13,027 nucleotides of DNA from an uncultured Eubacteriales bacterium (GCA_900553825.1 USEV01000009.1:1-13027); one strand, 5' to 3'; positions 1 to 7,618 are shown, counted from the first letter of the stretch. Numbers and translations: made by a program. The notes: generated by a model not told the origin, from the letters alone.

Positions 1-98
1 GCGGGGATCAGCTCGTCCACCAGAACAGCAGCCTCGGAGGCGGTCTTGTTCATCTTCCAGTTGCCAGCGATAATAGCCTTGCGCTTTGCCTTATCCAT
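1..98 (-). CDS. tpiA: Triosephosphate isomerase, N-terminal fragment
   Basis: Only the first 32 or so codons are inside the window; the gene runs off the left edge. The translation begins MDKAKRKAIIAGNWKMNKT, and the GNWKMNKT stretch is the signature N-terminus of triosephosphate isomerase, holding the Asn and Lys that bind substrate. The enzyme interconverts dihydroxyacetone phosphate and glyceraldehyde-3-phosphate in glycolysis. The start is supported by a GGAG ribosome binding site about 10 bases upstream. It lies downstream of pgk on the same strand, a common glycolytic pairing, with a terminator-like hairpin between the two. Confidence 0.93.
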   Translation of the reverse strand, partial: MDKAKRKAIIAGNWKMNKTASEAAVLVDELIP

Positions 99-156
99 TA
101 TTATTTTCTCCTTACCTTCGTAAATATTTTCAAATTACCTGCACAAAAAGAAAAGA

Positions 157-180
157 TGCGGCGGCGTAAATGCCGCCGCA
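157..180 (-). terminator. Hairpin with T-rich tail between pgk and tpiA
   Basis: A perfect 9-bp inverted repeat (TGCGGCGGC / GCCGCCGCA) encloses a 6-base loop. Read on the minus strand it is followed by TCTTTTCTTTTT. This is the shape of a rho-independent terminator just after the pgk stop. Since tpiA follows on the same strand, it may be a partial terminator that lowers tpiA transcription relative to pgk, or a full one if tpiA has its own promoter; I see no clear promoter in the 58 bases left before tpiA. Confidence 0.6.
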
Positions 181-201
181 CCCATTGTGATGCCGGAAAA
201 A

Positions 202-1500
202 TTATGCGTTCTGGATGACTGCGATGCCGGGCAGCTCCTTGCCCTCCAGATACTCCAGAGAAGCGCCGCCGCCGGTGGAGATGTGGGTCATCTTGTCGGC
301 GTAACCGAGCTGTGCCACCGCCGCCGCGCTGTCGCCGCCGCCGATGATGGTGATTGCATCGGTTTCGGCAAGCGCCGCCGCAACCGCCTTGGTGCCCTTT
401 GCGAAGTTTTCCATCTCGAAAACGCCCATGGGGCCGTTCCACACGACGGTCTTTGCGTTCTTGACCTCTTCGGCGAACATGGCGATGGTCTTGGGGCCGA
501 TGTCGAGGCCCATCCAGCCGTCGGGAATGTCACCCTCGACGACTTTGATGTTTGCGTCGTTGGAGAAAGCGTCCGCGATGACATTGTCGACGGGGAGCAT
601 GAGCTTGACGCCCTTGTCCTGTGCCTTTTTCATGAGCTCCTTGGCGAGCTCGATTTTGTCCTCTTCGAGGAGGCTGTTGCCGACTTTGTAGCCCAGCGCG
701 CAACGGAAGGTGTATGCCATGCCGCCGCCGATGATGAGCGCGTCGCACTTGTTGATGAGGCTCTCGATGACGCCGATCTTGTCGGAAACCTTGGCGCCGC
801 CGAGAATCGCGACAAAGGGACGGGCGGGGTTTTCAACCGCGCCGCCGAGGAATTTGAGCTCCTTTTCGATGAGGAAACCGCTGACTGCGACGGGTGCAAA
901 GCCGTACTGCACGATGCCCGCGGTAGTCGCGTGCGCGCGGTGAGCGGTGCCGAATGCGTCGTTCACATAGATGTCGCAAAAGTCCGCGAGCTTCCTGCAA
1001 AGCTCCTCGCTGTTCTTTTCCTCGCCCGCGTCAAAACGGGTGTTTTCGAGCAAAACGCACTCGCCGTCACGGAGTGCGGCGACCTTTGCGTGCGCGTCCT
1101 CGCCCACGAGGTCGGTTGCAAAAGTGACTTTCCCGGGGAAGATCTGCGCAAGACGGTCGGCAACGGGCTTGAGAGAGAACTTCTTGGGGTCGTTCTTGAG
1201 CGCCTTTGCGATGTATTCCTCCTTTGCCTTCTCCTGTTCGTCCGCAGGAAGAGCCTCAACCGCCTTCTTTTCCTTCTTGGTGAGACCGAAGCCGGGGGTG
1301 AAGATGTTGTGCGGCTTTCCGAGGTGGGAGCAGAGGATAACCTTTGCGCCGTGGTCCATGAGGTACTTGATGGTGGGAAGCGCACCGTTGATGCGGTTCT
1401 CGTCGGTGATGACGCCGTCAACCATGGGGACATTGAAGTCAACGCGGGTCAGACACTTCTTGCCCTTGACATCGATGTCTTGAATTGTCATTTTGCTCAT
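202..1500 (-). CDS. pgk: Phosphoglycerate kinase
   Basis: The product is 432 residues. It transfers phosphate from 1,3-bisphosphoglycerate to ADP in glycolysis, in the cytoplasm. Family motifs run in order: RVDFNVP (19-25), SHLGKP (58-63), [61 protein letters not shown] and the nucleotide-binding GGGDSAAAV, then [13 protein letters not shown] near the end. The start [14 protein letters not shown] is preferred over an in-frame upstream extension because AAGGAG lies six bases before it and the promoter lies in the extension. The protein is longer than the usual ~395 residues because of a roughly 40-residue charged insertion between SHLGKP and FSLKPVA (about 64-107). tpiA follows. Confidence 0.97.
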   Translation of the reverse strand: MSKMTIQDIDVKGKKCLTRVDFNVPMVDGVITDENRINGALPTIKYLMDHGAKVILCSHLGKPHNIFTPGFGLTKKEKKAVEALPADEQEKAKEEYIAKALKNDPKKFSLKPVADRLAQIFPGKVTFATDLVGEDAHAKVAALRDGECVLLENTRFDAGEEKNSEELCRKLADFCDIYVNDAFGTAHRAHATTAGIVQYGFAPVAVSGFLIEKELKFLGGAVENPARPFVAILGGAKVSDKIGVIESLINKCDALIIGGGMAYTFRCALGYKVGNSLLEEDKIELAKELMKKAQDKGVKLMLPVDNVIADAFSNDANIKVVEGDIPDGWMGLDIGPKTIAMFAEEVKNAKTVVWNGPMGVFEMENFAKGTKAVAAALAETDAITIIGGGDSAAAVAQLGYADKMTHISTGGGASLEYLEGKELPGIAVIQNA

Positions 1501-1567
1501 ATCTTTCTCCTTTTGGAATGGATTTTCGTTTGCGGACGGATTCATGCCCGAACCCGCGGCAGGAGGT

Positions 1568-1596
1568 ATTATACCACACGCGCGGGCGCATAGCAA
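1568..1596 (-). promoter_or_regulatory. Sigma-A-type promoter of pgk
   Basis: On the minus strand, TTGCTA (1591-1596) is followed after exactly 17 bases by TATAAT (1568-1573), preceded by TGG to give an extended -10 element (TGnTATAAT). Transcription would begin near 1561, leaving a leader of about 60 bases before the pgk start. The perfect -10 and optimal spacing fit a strongly expressed glycolytic gene. Confidence 0.8.
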
Positions 1597-1825
1597 CAAA
1601 AATCGTGCTGTAACCGAACTCAAGGCGGCGAAGGCTCACAACCCTCGCCGCAAAAGCGCAAAAAGCGACAGACGACGGAAGAGCGGGTGAAGGAGTGAAT
1701 CCGTCCGACAAAATATAACGAAAAAATCACCTGGTAAATCGCGGAACAAATTAAAACACGAATCGTGTCGAAATCTGCCGCACGAATCGTGTACACTGCC
1801 CCGATTGCCTTTGCGGGGTGCGGTT
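1597..1825. other. Intergenic stretch between trmL and the pgk promoter
   Basis: With the pgk leader and promoter this makes a 325-base gene-free stretch. It holds two copies of a 13-base imperfect palindrome (see the terminator entry). Apart from these I see no RNA gene or convincing ORF; a plus-strand frame starting at 1493 has no ribosome binding site and biased composition and looks spurious. Confidence 0.6.
1756..1792 (-). terminator. Paired palindromes downstream of trmL, possible terminator
   Basis: Two copies of an imperfect palindrome, ACACGAATCGTGT (1756-1768) and GCACGAATCGTGT (1780-1792), are spaced 24 bases centre to centre. In minus-strand RNA the two copies can pair into one 12-bp stem with a single central mismatch, followed by TTTTAATTTGTT, which fits a terminator for trmL. 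Alternatively each copy, itself a near-palindrome, could be an operator half of a dimeric regulator. A third ACGAATCGTGT occurs inside trmL at 1955-1965, where the reading frame explains it. Confidence 0.45.
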
Positions 1826-2368
1826 TCAGTCCGTTCCGCCTAGGTGTCCCGAGGTGGCGAGTCCCGCGAAAGAGTTTTGCCTCAACGCCTCGTAGACCGC
1901 AATCGCGACCGAGTTTGAAAGGTTGAGCGAACGCGCCTCTGCCCGCATCGGAATACGAATCGTGTTTTTGTAATTAGCTCGCAACAAATCCTCGGGGAGA
2001 CCTTTTGTCTCCTTGCCGAAGACGAGATAGTCGCCGCGCTTGTACACGGGCGCGTCGTAACGCTCCGCCGCCTTTGTCGAACAGAAATAGAACGACGGCT
2101 CACCGGCCGATGCCTCGACTTCGAATGTGTCGCCCACAACGCGGAATCTCCCCGCGGCGTTTGCGGCAAAAAATTCCGCCAGGTTTTCGTACACCGAAAA
2201 ATCCGCGAGGTGCCAGTAGTCCAGCCCCGCGCGTTTCAACGCACGGTCCGAGATGTCGAAGCCGAGCGGCTTCACCAGATGCACCTTGCAGCCCGTCGCC
2301 GCGGCGGTGCGCACTATGTTCCCCGTGTTTTGCGGGATTTCGGGTTCCACCAGAACAATGTTAAACAT
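1826..2368 (-). CDS. trmL: tRNA (cytidine/uridine-34 2'-O)-methyltransferase, TrmL-like
   Basis: A 180-residue SPOUT-family methyltransferase. Motifs: NIVLVEPEIPQNTGNIVRT at the N-terminus (residues 3-21), YLVFGKETKGLP in the middle of the C-terminal half, and IRIPM...RSLNLSNSVAIAVYE, which forms the trefoil knot that binds S-adenosylmethionine. Family members of about 155-180 residues methylate the ribose of wobble base 34 in some leucine tRNAs. The start is the only sensible one before the conserved N-terminus; no strong ribosome binding site is adjacent (an AGGA lies some 17 bases upstream). It follows dus after 118 bases on the same strand, so two tRNA-modification genes are neighbours. 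Confidence 0.92.
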   Translation of the reverse strand: MFNIVLVEPEIPQNTGNIVRTAAATGCKVHLVKPLGFDISDRALKRAGLDYWHLADFSVYENLAEFFAANAAGRFRVVGDTFEVEASAGEPSFYFCSTKAAERYDAPVYKRGDYLVFGKETKGLPEDLLRANYKNTIRIPMRAEARSLNLSNSVAIAVYEALRQNSFAGLATSGHLGGTD

Positions 2369-2486
2369 GGTTAATTCTTCAAATTCCTTTGATTCGCGTT
2401 CTGCGCGCGCCGACCGATGCGCGCGTTCTGAATGCGCTTGTGCGTTCCGGATGAGCCTGTGCTTCTGCCTCGCTCACACCTCGCAC

Positions 2487-3491
2487 TCACGCCGTGAAGT
2501 ATCTTTCGGCAATTGCCACGATGTCTTCGACCGATGTCGCCTTCGCAACCGCCATTCGCACTTCCTTTGCGCGGCGCGTGTTTTTGGCATAGTGACAAAG
2601 GTGCATCTTCATGGAGTTTGCAACCGCCCTCGGAGGAAGTATGCGGAGCAAGATTTCAATGTGCCGTTTCACGGCATCTAATGCATTGAAACGCGAGGAA
2701 TGCTCGCTGAAAATCTCGCCCGATTCGGCGAGCGCACGCTCGTCGCCCACCGTTTCCGACAGCCTTTCCACTTCGTCGAGTGCGCCGAAAATCCACGGCT
2801 TGCCGAGTGCGCCGCGGCCTATCATGAAAAAGTCCGCATGACTCCGAGCTTTGACCTGCAGGTAACTCTTCGCATCGGTGATGTCGCCGCTTGCAATCAC
2901 GGGAACGGACACCGCGGCTTTCACCGCCGCCGTCACCTCGTGGTCGGCGACTCCGCCGTACATCTGTTCGCGGTAGCGCGGATGCACGCAGACAGCCGAA
3001 GCGCCGCCTTCCTGCGCCGCGAGCGCACATTCCACCGCGAGAGTCTGTCCTTGCTTTATCCCCGCGCGGATTTTCACCGTGACGGGTCGCCCCGAGCCTT
3101 CGACGACAGCCGCGACGACATCGCGGATGAGCTCGGGCTTCAGCATGAGCGCGCTCCCGTCGCCGTTGGAAAAGACCTTGCGCACAGGGCATCCCATGTT
3201 GATGTCAATCGCGGGGAAAGAGGCAAGCCGCTCATCCGCCGCCGCACGCCGCATGAATTCCGGCTCGCTGCCGAAAATCTGCGCAATGCAATCGGGGTCG
3301 TTCCCGTCGCGGTAAAGCAACGCCTCCGTGCCCGGGCTCATGTAGCACATACCCTTTGCGCTCACCATCTCCGTGTATGTCACGCCTGCGCCGTTCTCCG
3401 CGCAAAGCGCGCGGAACCCCGCGTCGCTGAAGCCCGCAAGAGGTGCCAGGAATATGCGAGAATCGGTGTTCAACCCGCAAAAACGATACAT
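2487..3491 (-). CDS. dus: tRNA-dihydrouridine synthase (Dus family)
   Basis: A 334-residue FMN enzyme that reduces specific uridines in tRNA to dihydrouridine with NADPH. Visible motifs: FLAPLAGFSD near residue 14, the catalytic loop DINMGCPVRKVFSNGDGSALM with Cys101 as probable proton donor, VTVKIRAG, HPRYREQMYGG, PVIASGDI and FFMIGRGALGKPWIF (flavin phosphate binding), then a helical C-terminal tRNA-binding domain. I chose MYRFCGL as the start: it lies only 7 bases after the mazG stop, whereas the longer frame would overlap mazG by 38 bases and add an unconserved tail. The sequence resembles DusB most, but I do not assign specificity. Confidence 0.93.
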   Translation of the reverse strand: MYRFCGLNTDSRIFLAPLAGFSDAGFRALCAENGAGVTYTEMVSAKGMCYMSPGTEALLYRDGNDPDCIAQIFGSEPEFMRRAAADERLASFPAIDINMGCPVRKVFSNGDGSALMLKPELIRDVVAAVVEGSGRPVTVKIRAGIKQGQTLAVECALAAQEGGASAVCVHPRYREQMYGGVADHEVTAAVKAAVSVPVIASGDITDAKSYLQVKARSHADFFMIGRGALGKPWIFGALDEVERLSETVGDERALAESGEIFSEHSSRFNALDAVKRHIEILLRILPPRAVANSMKMHLCHYAKNTRRAKEVRMAVAKATSVEDIVAIAERYFTA

Positions 3492-3498
3492 AAAAGCC

Positions 3499-4554
3499 TT
3501 ATTCCGCCTCTTTGACGCTGTTCCAGATGGCGTCAAGCTCCTCGAGGGTGCAATCCGTCATCTCTTTTCCGCTTGCCGAAACGGCGCTTTCGACCGCCGC
3601 AAACCTGCGGCAGAATTTCTCGCTCGCCGCACGGAGCGCCATCTCCGCCTCGACCTTTTTCAGCCTCAGGGCATTGACCGCCGCAAACAACAGATCGCCT
3701 CCCTCTTCCGCGAGGTGCGCCTTGTCGGCGGACATGAATTCGCAAAGCTCCTCCTTCACCTTTTCCGCGGCGGGTGCGGCATCCGCCCAGTCGAAGCCGC
3801 CCTTCTTTGCCACCTTCTGCACCTTCTCGGCATACAGCAGCGCGGGCAGATTCTTGGGCACCCTGCCCATGGCGTCCGTGAGGGATTTGTATTTCTTTTC
3901 CTTCTTTTTGGCTTCGTTCCAGAAGTTGAGCGCCTGATCGGCGTTGTCGGCGTGATTGTCCCCGAAAATGTGCGTGTGACGGTCAAGCAGTTTCCTGCAC
4001 AGCGCACTCAGCATATCGCTGTAGCCGAACTCGCCTGCCTCGTCCGCAATCTGCGTGTGAAAAACCGCCTGCAGAAGCACATCGCCGCTCTCCTCGAGCA
4101 TCATCGCACGGTCGGCGAGGTCAATTGCCTCCACCAGCTCGTAAGCCTCCTCGATGAGATTGATGCGGATGCTGTCGTGCGTCTGCGCTCTGTCCCATTC
4201 GCAGCCGCCTTCGCCGCGTAGCCTTGCCATGATTTCCCGCAAATCCGAAAAATCGAACCTCCCGCGCTCGGTGAGCTTCACCGCGGGAAGTTCGACGGTT
4301 TCAAAGGGCAACGCGATGTCATCGAGTTTTCCCGATTCCGCTCTGTCGCCGAGGCGCGCAACCGCCTCCGTCTGCCCGCCGTAAAGGTCGGCAAGACGCT
4401 TAAGGACGGCACTGCGGTTGGAGTCGTCCACCCCGCAGACGGTGAGGGGCACCCGTTTGTTGACTGCGACATATTCGGGCAGGATGTCATCGGCTATGTA
4501 AATCTGCCGCGAGCAGGCGACGGACGCCTGCGCGGGGGCGGTTTTATCCGTCAT
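3499..4554 (-). CDS. mazG: Nucleoside triphosphate pyrophosphohydrolase, MazG/YabN type with shortened N-terminal domain
   Basis: A 351-residue protein. Residues 100-340 are a classical double MazG: FSDLREIMARLRGEGGCEWDRAQTH leads into the first helical domain, with EEAYE (135-139) and EESGD (154-158) as metal ligands; the second has EELCE (269-273) and EEGGD (283-287). MazG enzymes hydrolyse nucleoside triphosphates to monophosphates plus pyrophosphate. Bacillus YabN carries a complete tetrapyrrole-methylase-like domain before MazG. Here only about 100 residues precede it, and PLTVCGVDDSNRSAVLKRL with the following ~40 residues resembles just the C-terminal half of such a domain. I infer a truncated methylase. 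The start overlaps the flippase stop by 11 bases, and dus follows closely, so these genes are probably co-transcribed. Confidence 0.93.
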   Translation of the reverse strand: MTDKTAPAQASVACSRQIYIADDILPEYVAVNKRVPLTVCGVDDSNRSAVLKRLADLYGGQTEAVARLGDRAESGKLDDIALPFETVELPAVKLTERGRFDFSDLREIMARLRGEGGCEWDRAQTHDSIRINLIEEAYELVEAIDLADRAMMLEESGDVLLQAVFHTQIADEAGEFGYSDMLSALCRKLLDRHTHIFGDNHADNADQALNFWNEAKKKEKKYKSLTDAMGRVPKNLPALLYAEKVQKVAKKGGFDWADAAPAAEKVKEELCEFMSADKAHLAEEGGDLLFAAVNALRLKKVEAEMALRAASEKFCRRFAAVESAVSASGKEMTDCTLEELDAIWNSVKEAE

Positions 4555-6142
4555 ATTCGTTCTCCCAGAACCTGATTTTTCTTCTTATTCCGACAAGGCG
4601 TTTTCCGAATGGCAAGGCGACCAGTTCCGCCTCGCTCAACACGCCCATGACCGTGGTGACAAAGCCGTAGACTGCGGCGCATACGAGTGCGCCGACGGCG
4701 ATGACGGCGATGCCGTAGGGCACATATTCCCTGACGACGAAAGCCACCAACGCCATTATAACACCCCCCACCAGCGTTTGGGCAACATTTTTTTCCAGAC
4801 GCATGAGGGTGAGCCTGTGAAAGACGGCAGTCACGGCGACGAGCGCGACGGCGCTCATGACGACGCCGGACACCGCCGCGCCCATCACGCCTATCTCGCG
4901 TATGAGGAATGGCGAGATGACGAGCTTGACCGCAACTGCAAGAAACAGGCTTTTAATTGCCGAAAATGTCTTGTCAAGTGCCTGCAACAGCGCGATGTAT
5001 ATCTGCGTCGCCCCGGTGAGCACCACTCCGAAAGAGGCGACGGCAAGCAGTTTTGCGGATGCAATCAGTTCGGCGGGAGCGAGCGTCGGATACAGCACGG
5101 AGAGGATGCTCCTGCCGAAAATCATCATGAAAAGCGCGGCGGGAACGCCGAGAAGGTAGACCAGTTTGATGGAAAGGCGGCTCTTCCAAAGTATGCCTTC
5201 CAGGTCGTGCCCCGCGCGCGAAAGGGTCACCGACGGGACGAGGGCTATGGCGAGCGACATGATGACGACTACGGGGAGATTGACAAGCGATGTCACGGGT
5301 CCGCTCAAAAGCCCGTACGACGCGGTGGCGGAAGCGGTGTCCGCGCCTCCCCATTTCAGGCAGTTGACGACGATGAAGCTGTCGAGGAATGTCCCGAGCG
5401 GAAGTATGAGCCCGAGCAACGCAATGGGAAACGCGGTGCGGAACATCGCCTTGCGCTCGACTGCGCACAGCCTGAGGCATTCTTTCCCCTCGCCCCTCTT
5501 TTTTGAGCGGACGAAATAGGTGACGGCGAGATAGATTGCGGCGACAAGTTCGGATACGGTGACTCCCATGAGCGCGCCGAAGACAGCCGCCTCCGCACTG
5601 CGGCGCGAAAGCAGGACTGCAAGCCCCACTCCCACGCCCAGCTTCACGGCTTGTTCGATGACATTGGAAAGCGCGGTGGGGAGCATGAACATCTCGCCCT
5701 GAAACCACCCTCGCAAGCCGGCGATTATGCCGACGAGCACCACGGCGGGCGCGACGGCGATGTAACCCGACGCGGCGGCGGGGTTGCCCTGCCACGAGGC
5801 GAGCACCGACGACAGAGCGAGGATGAGAACGCCCGCAAGCACTCCGAGCGTGACGAGCGTCATGAGCGCGGAAAAGAGATATTTCCTTGCGCCCTCTCCC
5901 CTTGCGCGCTGTTCCGCCACAATGCGCGAAAGCGCGGTCGGGATGCCAGCCGTCGCGAGAGTCATGAAGAGAGCGTAAACGGGAAAGACCAGTTGGTAAA
6001 CACCCATCCCCTCCGCACCGAGGATGTTGGTGAGGGGCACGCGGTAAAACGCGCCGAGGACTTTTGCGACGATGCTCCCTATGGCGAGCACCGCCGCGCC
6101 GCCCACCAGTCGCGAGGAATCCCTCTTCGCCGTCCTTTTCAT
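4544..6142 (-). CDS. SpoVB/YabM-like polysaccharide flippase (MOP superfamily)
   Basis: A 532-residue integral membrane protein with 12-14 hydrophobic segments, beginning MKRTAKRDSSRLVGGAAVLA. The segment KVLGAFYRVPLTNILGAEGMG and FPVYALFMTLATAGIPTALSRIVAEQ are typical of the SpoVB/MurJ/Wzx group that flips lipid-linked sugar precursors. The start is set by an ATGA overlap with the spoVT stop; a longer frame would run well into spoVT. The position between spoVT and mazG matches Bacillus yabM, a SpoVB paralogue, so a role in cell wall or spore cortex precursor transport is likely; I cannot separate SpoVB from YabM by sequence alone. Confidence 0.92.
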   Translation of the reverse strand: MKRTAKRDSSRLVGGAAVLAIGSIVAKVLGAFYRVPLTNILGAEGMGVYQLVFPVYALFMTLATAGIPTALSRIVAEQRARGEGARKYLFSALMTLVTLGVLAGVLILALSSVLASWQGNPAAASGYIAVAPAVVLVGIIAGLRGWFQGEMFMLPTALSNVIEQAVKLGVGVGLAVLLSRRSAEAAVFGALMGVTVSELVAAIYLAVTYFVRSKKRGEGKECLRLCAVERKAMFRTAFPIALLGLILPLGTFLDSFIVVNCLKWGGADTASATASYGLLSGPVTSLVNLPVVVIMSLAIALVPSVTLSRAGHDLEGILWKSRLSIKLVYLLGVPAALFMMIFGRSILSVLYPTLAPAELIASAKLLAVASFGVVLTGATQIYIALLQALDKTFSAIKSLFLAVAVKLVISPFLIREIGVMGAAVSGVVMSAVALVAVTAVFHRLTLMRLEKNVAQTLVGGVIMALVAFVVREYVPYGIAVIAVGALVCAAVYGFVTTVMGVLSEAELVALPFGKRLVGIRRKIRFWENEYDG

Positions 6143-6657
6143 TCCGAATACACCGCTTCGAGGACGCCTGCGGTAAGGCTGAGCGAATCCTTTTCGTCCT
6201 CGGCGTTTTCGCCGACGCACACAAGAGCGCCGACCACATCACCCGAAAACACGACGGGTGTTGCAACCACTGCCCCGGCGAGCCATAACCCGTTTTTGGG
6301 GGAAATGCCCGTCTTGGACACGACGCGTGTTTCCCGCGACGACGCGAGGGCGGCGCACTCCTCCGTGAGCCTCCCCTCCGTGAGTTCCTTTCGGTGCGGA
6401 CCCGCCGCGGCGGCGACTTTGTCGGCGGCAATCAGAAAGACATCGCACCCCGTCCTCTCGTGGAGCAGGCGCACTGCCTTTTCGGCGGCGCGGCGAACGG
6501 CGTCGAAACGGGAATGCTTGCGAACGACAAGGCTTTCTCCTTCGGAGAAAATCTCCATTTCGTCGCCCTCTTTCAGGCGCATTATGCGTCGCAATTCCTT
6601 GGGTATGACAATCCTGCCGAGCTCGTCCATCCTGCGGACGATTCCGAAACCGCTCAT
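6139..6657 (-). CDS. spoVT: Stage V sporulation protein T, transcriptional regulator
   Basis: The 172-residue product has an N-terminal AbrB-type swapped-hairpin DNA-binding domain (GIVRRMDELGRIVIPKELRR at 5-24, then LKEGDEMEIF) and a GAF-like domain from about residue 55 to the end, the same architecture and length as Bacillus SpoVT (178 residues). In Bacillus this protein tunes late forespore gene expression under sigma G. The start is firm: GGGAGG lies 6 bases upstream. That ribosome binding site is inside a strong hairpin (separate entry). The downstream flippase overlaps by 4 bases. Confidence 0.94.
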   Translation of the reverse strand: MSGFGIVRRMDELGRIVIPKELRRIMRLKEGDEMEIFSEGESLVVRKHSRFDAVRRAAEKAVRLLHERTGCDVFLIAADKVAAAAGPHRKELTEGRLTEECAALASSRETRVVSKTGISPKNGLWLAGAVVATPVVFSGDVVGALVCVGENAEDEKDSLSLTAGVLEAVYSE

Positions 6658-6698
6658 AAAAAACCTCCCGCTTTGCCTAGTTTTAGCAACGGGAGGTT
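6658..6698 (-). promoter_or_regulatory. Leader hairpin holding the spoVT ribosome binding site
   Basis: On the minus strand AACCTCCCG (6690-6698) pairs perfectly with CGGGAGGTT (6662-6670). The stem extends by TTGC/GCAA after a two-base bulge, leaving a 9-base loop. The 3' arm contains GGGAGG, the ribosome binding site of spoVT, and is followed by TTTT and then directly by the ATG. It is both terminator-shaped (GC stem plus six T) and able to hide the ribosome binding site. It could end transcripts from the upstream pair or gate spoVT translation. Confidence 0.65.
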
Positions 6699-6771
6699 AA
6701 TTATTCTCCTGACGGACATTCTCTCGAAGCGCGCTTCCCGCACACCGTGAAGGGGCGCGCGACCCGCCGCA

Positions 6772-7086
6772 TCAGCGCAGACGCGCGGTGTGAATGCCCT
6801 TTGCCGCACGGGCGTGGGCGGGAGGCTTGTCCTCCTTCACTCTTTCGAGCACAAAGGATGTGAAATCCACTTCCTCGATGAAATCCGAGGGCAGGAATTT
6901 GACCCTGTTGAAGCGCTCGAAACGCTCGTAATGCGCGGGCAGTATGACGGGCGTGGAAACATCGGCGGCATACGACACCGCCTGCACCGCCTCGCGGAAA
7001 CCCTTTGCTCCCGCGGGATGTTCGCCCTCATAGAGGACATCGCGCAGGATTTTGTCCGCGCGCATGACCTTTGCCCAGATTTTCAT
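6772..7086 (-). CDS. Conserved small protein of unknown function
   Basis: 104 residues, beginning MKIWAKVMRADKILRDVLYE, with no signal peptide or membrane segment. The core (to about residue 85, ending SDFIEEVDFTSFVLERVKED) reads like a cytosolic alpha/beta domain I recall from Clostridia as an uncharacterised protein; the last 20 residues (PPAHARAAKGIHTARLR) look like an unconserved basic tail. The start codon shares one base with the stop of the flavin-reductase-like gene (TGATG), so translation is almost certainly coupled. I do not know its function. Confidence 0.82.
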   Translation of the reverse strand: MKIWAKVMRADKILRDVLYEGEHPAGAKGFREAVQAVSYAADVSTPVILPAHYERFERFNRVKFLPSDFIEEVDFTSFVLERVKEDKPPAHARAAKGIHTARLR

Positions 7087-7553
7087 CAGTATTCCGCGAC
7101 TATCTCACCGAAATAGAAGTTGTGCTTGTCGCCCGTGGGATACCATTCCTCGACGGCGGAGAGGTCCATATCGCCCATGGGCAGCACGCCGAGCACGCGG
7201 CACTCGAAGTAGCGTTCGCACCCCTCGACGAGGCAGGTGCCGACCACCTTTGCCGCCTTCTTCTTCATGCCGGTCTCCGCCCACTTGTCGTATTCGCGCC
7301 CGCTCTTGGAGCCGCAGAAAGCAATCTCCTTCTTCATGGTGCCCGCGGCGGGGACGCTGACGGTGAACTCGCCCGTCTTGTCGAGCATGACCTTGGTATA
7401 ACGGCTGTCGCGCACGGGCGCGACAAAAACCTTCTTGCCCCACATCACGCCGACGAATCCCCAGCTTGCGACCATGACATTGCCGCCCGATGTGACGAAG
7501 GCGCCCGTGGTGAACGCGTTGTTCATGAAATCCATATTCTCGAATTTTGCCAT
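7086..7553 (-). CDS. Flavin reductase-like protein (FMN-binding split barrel)
   Basis: 155 residues. The order of elements fits the flavin reductase/flavoredoxin domain: FVTSGGNVMVASWGFVGVMWGKKVFVAPVRDSRYT (about 20-54), then GEFTVSVP, a KKEIAFCGSKSGREYDKW segment, VVGTCLVEGCERYFECRV and a final HNFYFGEIVAEY. Such proteins bind FMN and reduce it or pass electrons; the natural partner cannot be read here. AAGGAG lies 9 bases before the start. A candidate promoter on the minus strand is GTGACC (7622-7627), 18 bases, TACAAT (7598-7603), which overlaps the queT leader on the other strand. The next gene overlaps by one base. Confidence 0.88.
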   Translation of the reverse strand: MAKFENMDFMNNAFTTGAFVTSGGNVMVASWGFVGVMWGKKVFVAPVRDSRYTKVMLDKTGEFTVSVPAAGTMKKEIAFCGSKSGREYDKWAETGMKKKAAKVVGTCLVEGCERYFECRVLGVLPMGDMDLSAVEEWYPTGDKHNFYFGEIVAEY

Positions 7554-7583
7554 ATCCGAATCTCCTTAAGCAGTGCCAAACGG

Positions 7584-7612
7584 TTGCTTTTGAACTTATT
7601 GTATGATAACAT
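7584..7612 (+). promoter_or_regulatory. Candidate promoter of queT
   Basis: TTGCTT (7584-7589) and TAACAT (7607-7612) are 17 bases apart. They predict a transcript start near 7619, precisely at the first stem of the preQ1 riboswitch, as expected for this very short aptamer, which usually lies close to the 5' end. TATGAT at 7602-7607 is an alternative -10 with a poorer -35. Confidence 0.5.
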
Positions 7613-7618
7613 AACCGC

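Noticed and set aside
187..1593. A 468-codon open frame on the plus strand opposite pgk
   Set aside because: It is the exact antisense of a well-supported phosphoglycerate kinase; the GC-rich codon bias keeps the opposite strand open and the translation has no recognisable motif.
2369..2486. GC-rich repeats (GAACGCG-like, three copies) between dus and trmL, considered as a regulatory RNA or leader peptide
   Set aside because: The copies are short and irregularly spaced, and no stable conserved fold or coupled short frame could be supported.
3492..3536. Upstream ATG that would extend dus by 15 codons
   Set aside because: It would overlap mazG by 38 bases, adds unconserved residues, and the MYRFCGL start fits the 7-base gap to the mazG stop.
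4974..6431. A 485-codon minus-strand frame overlapping the flippase and spoVT
   Set aside because: Its translation is an Arg-rich shifted reading of the real genes; both spoVT and the flippase have strong motifs in their own frames.
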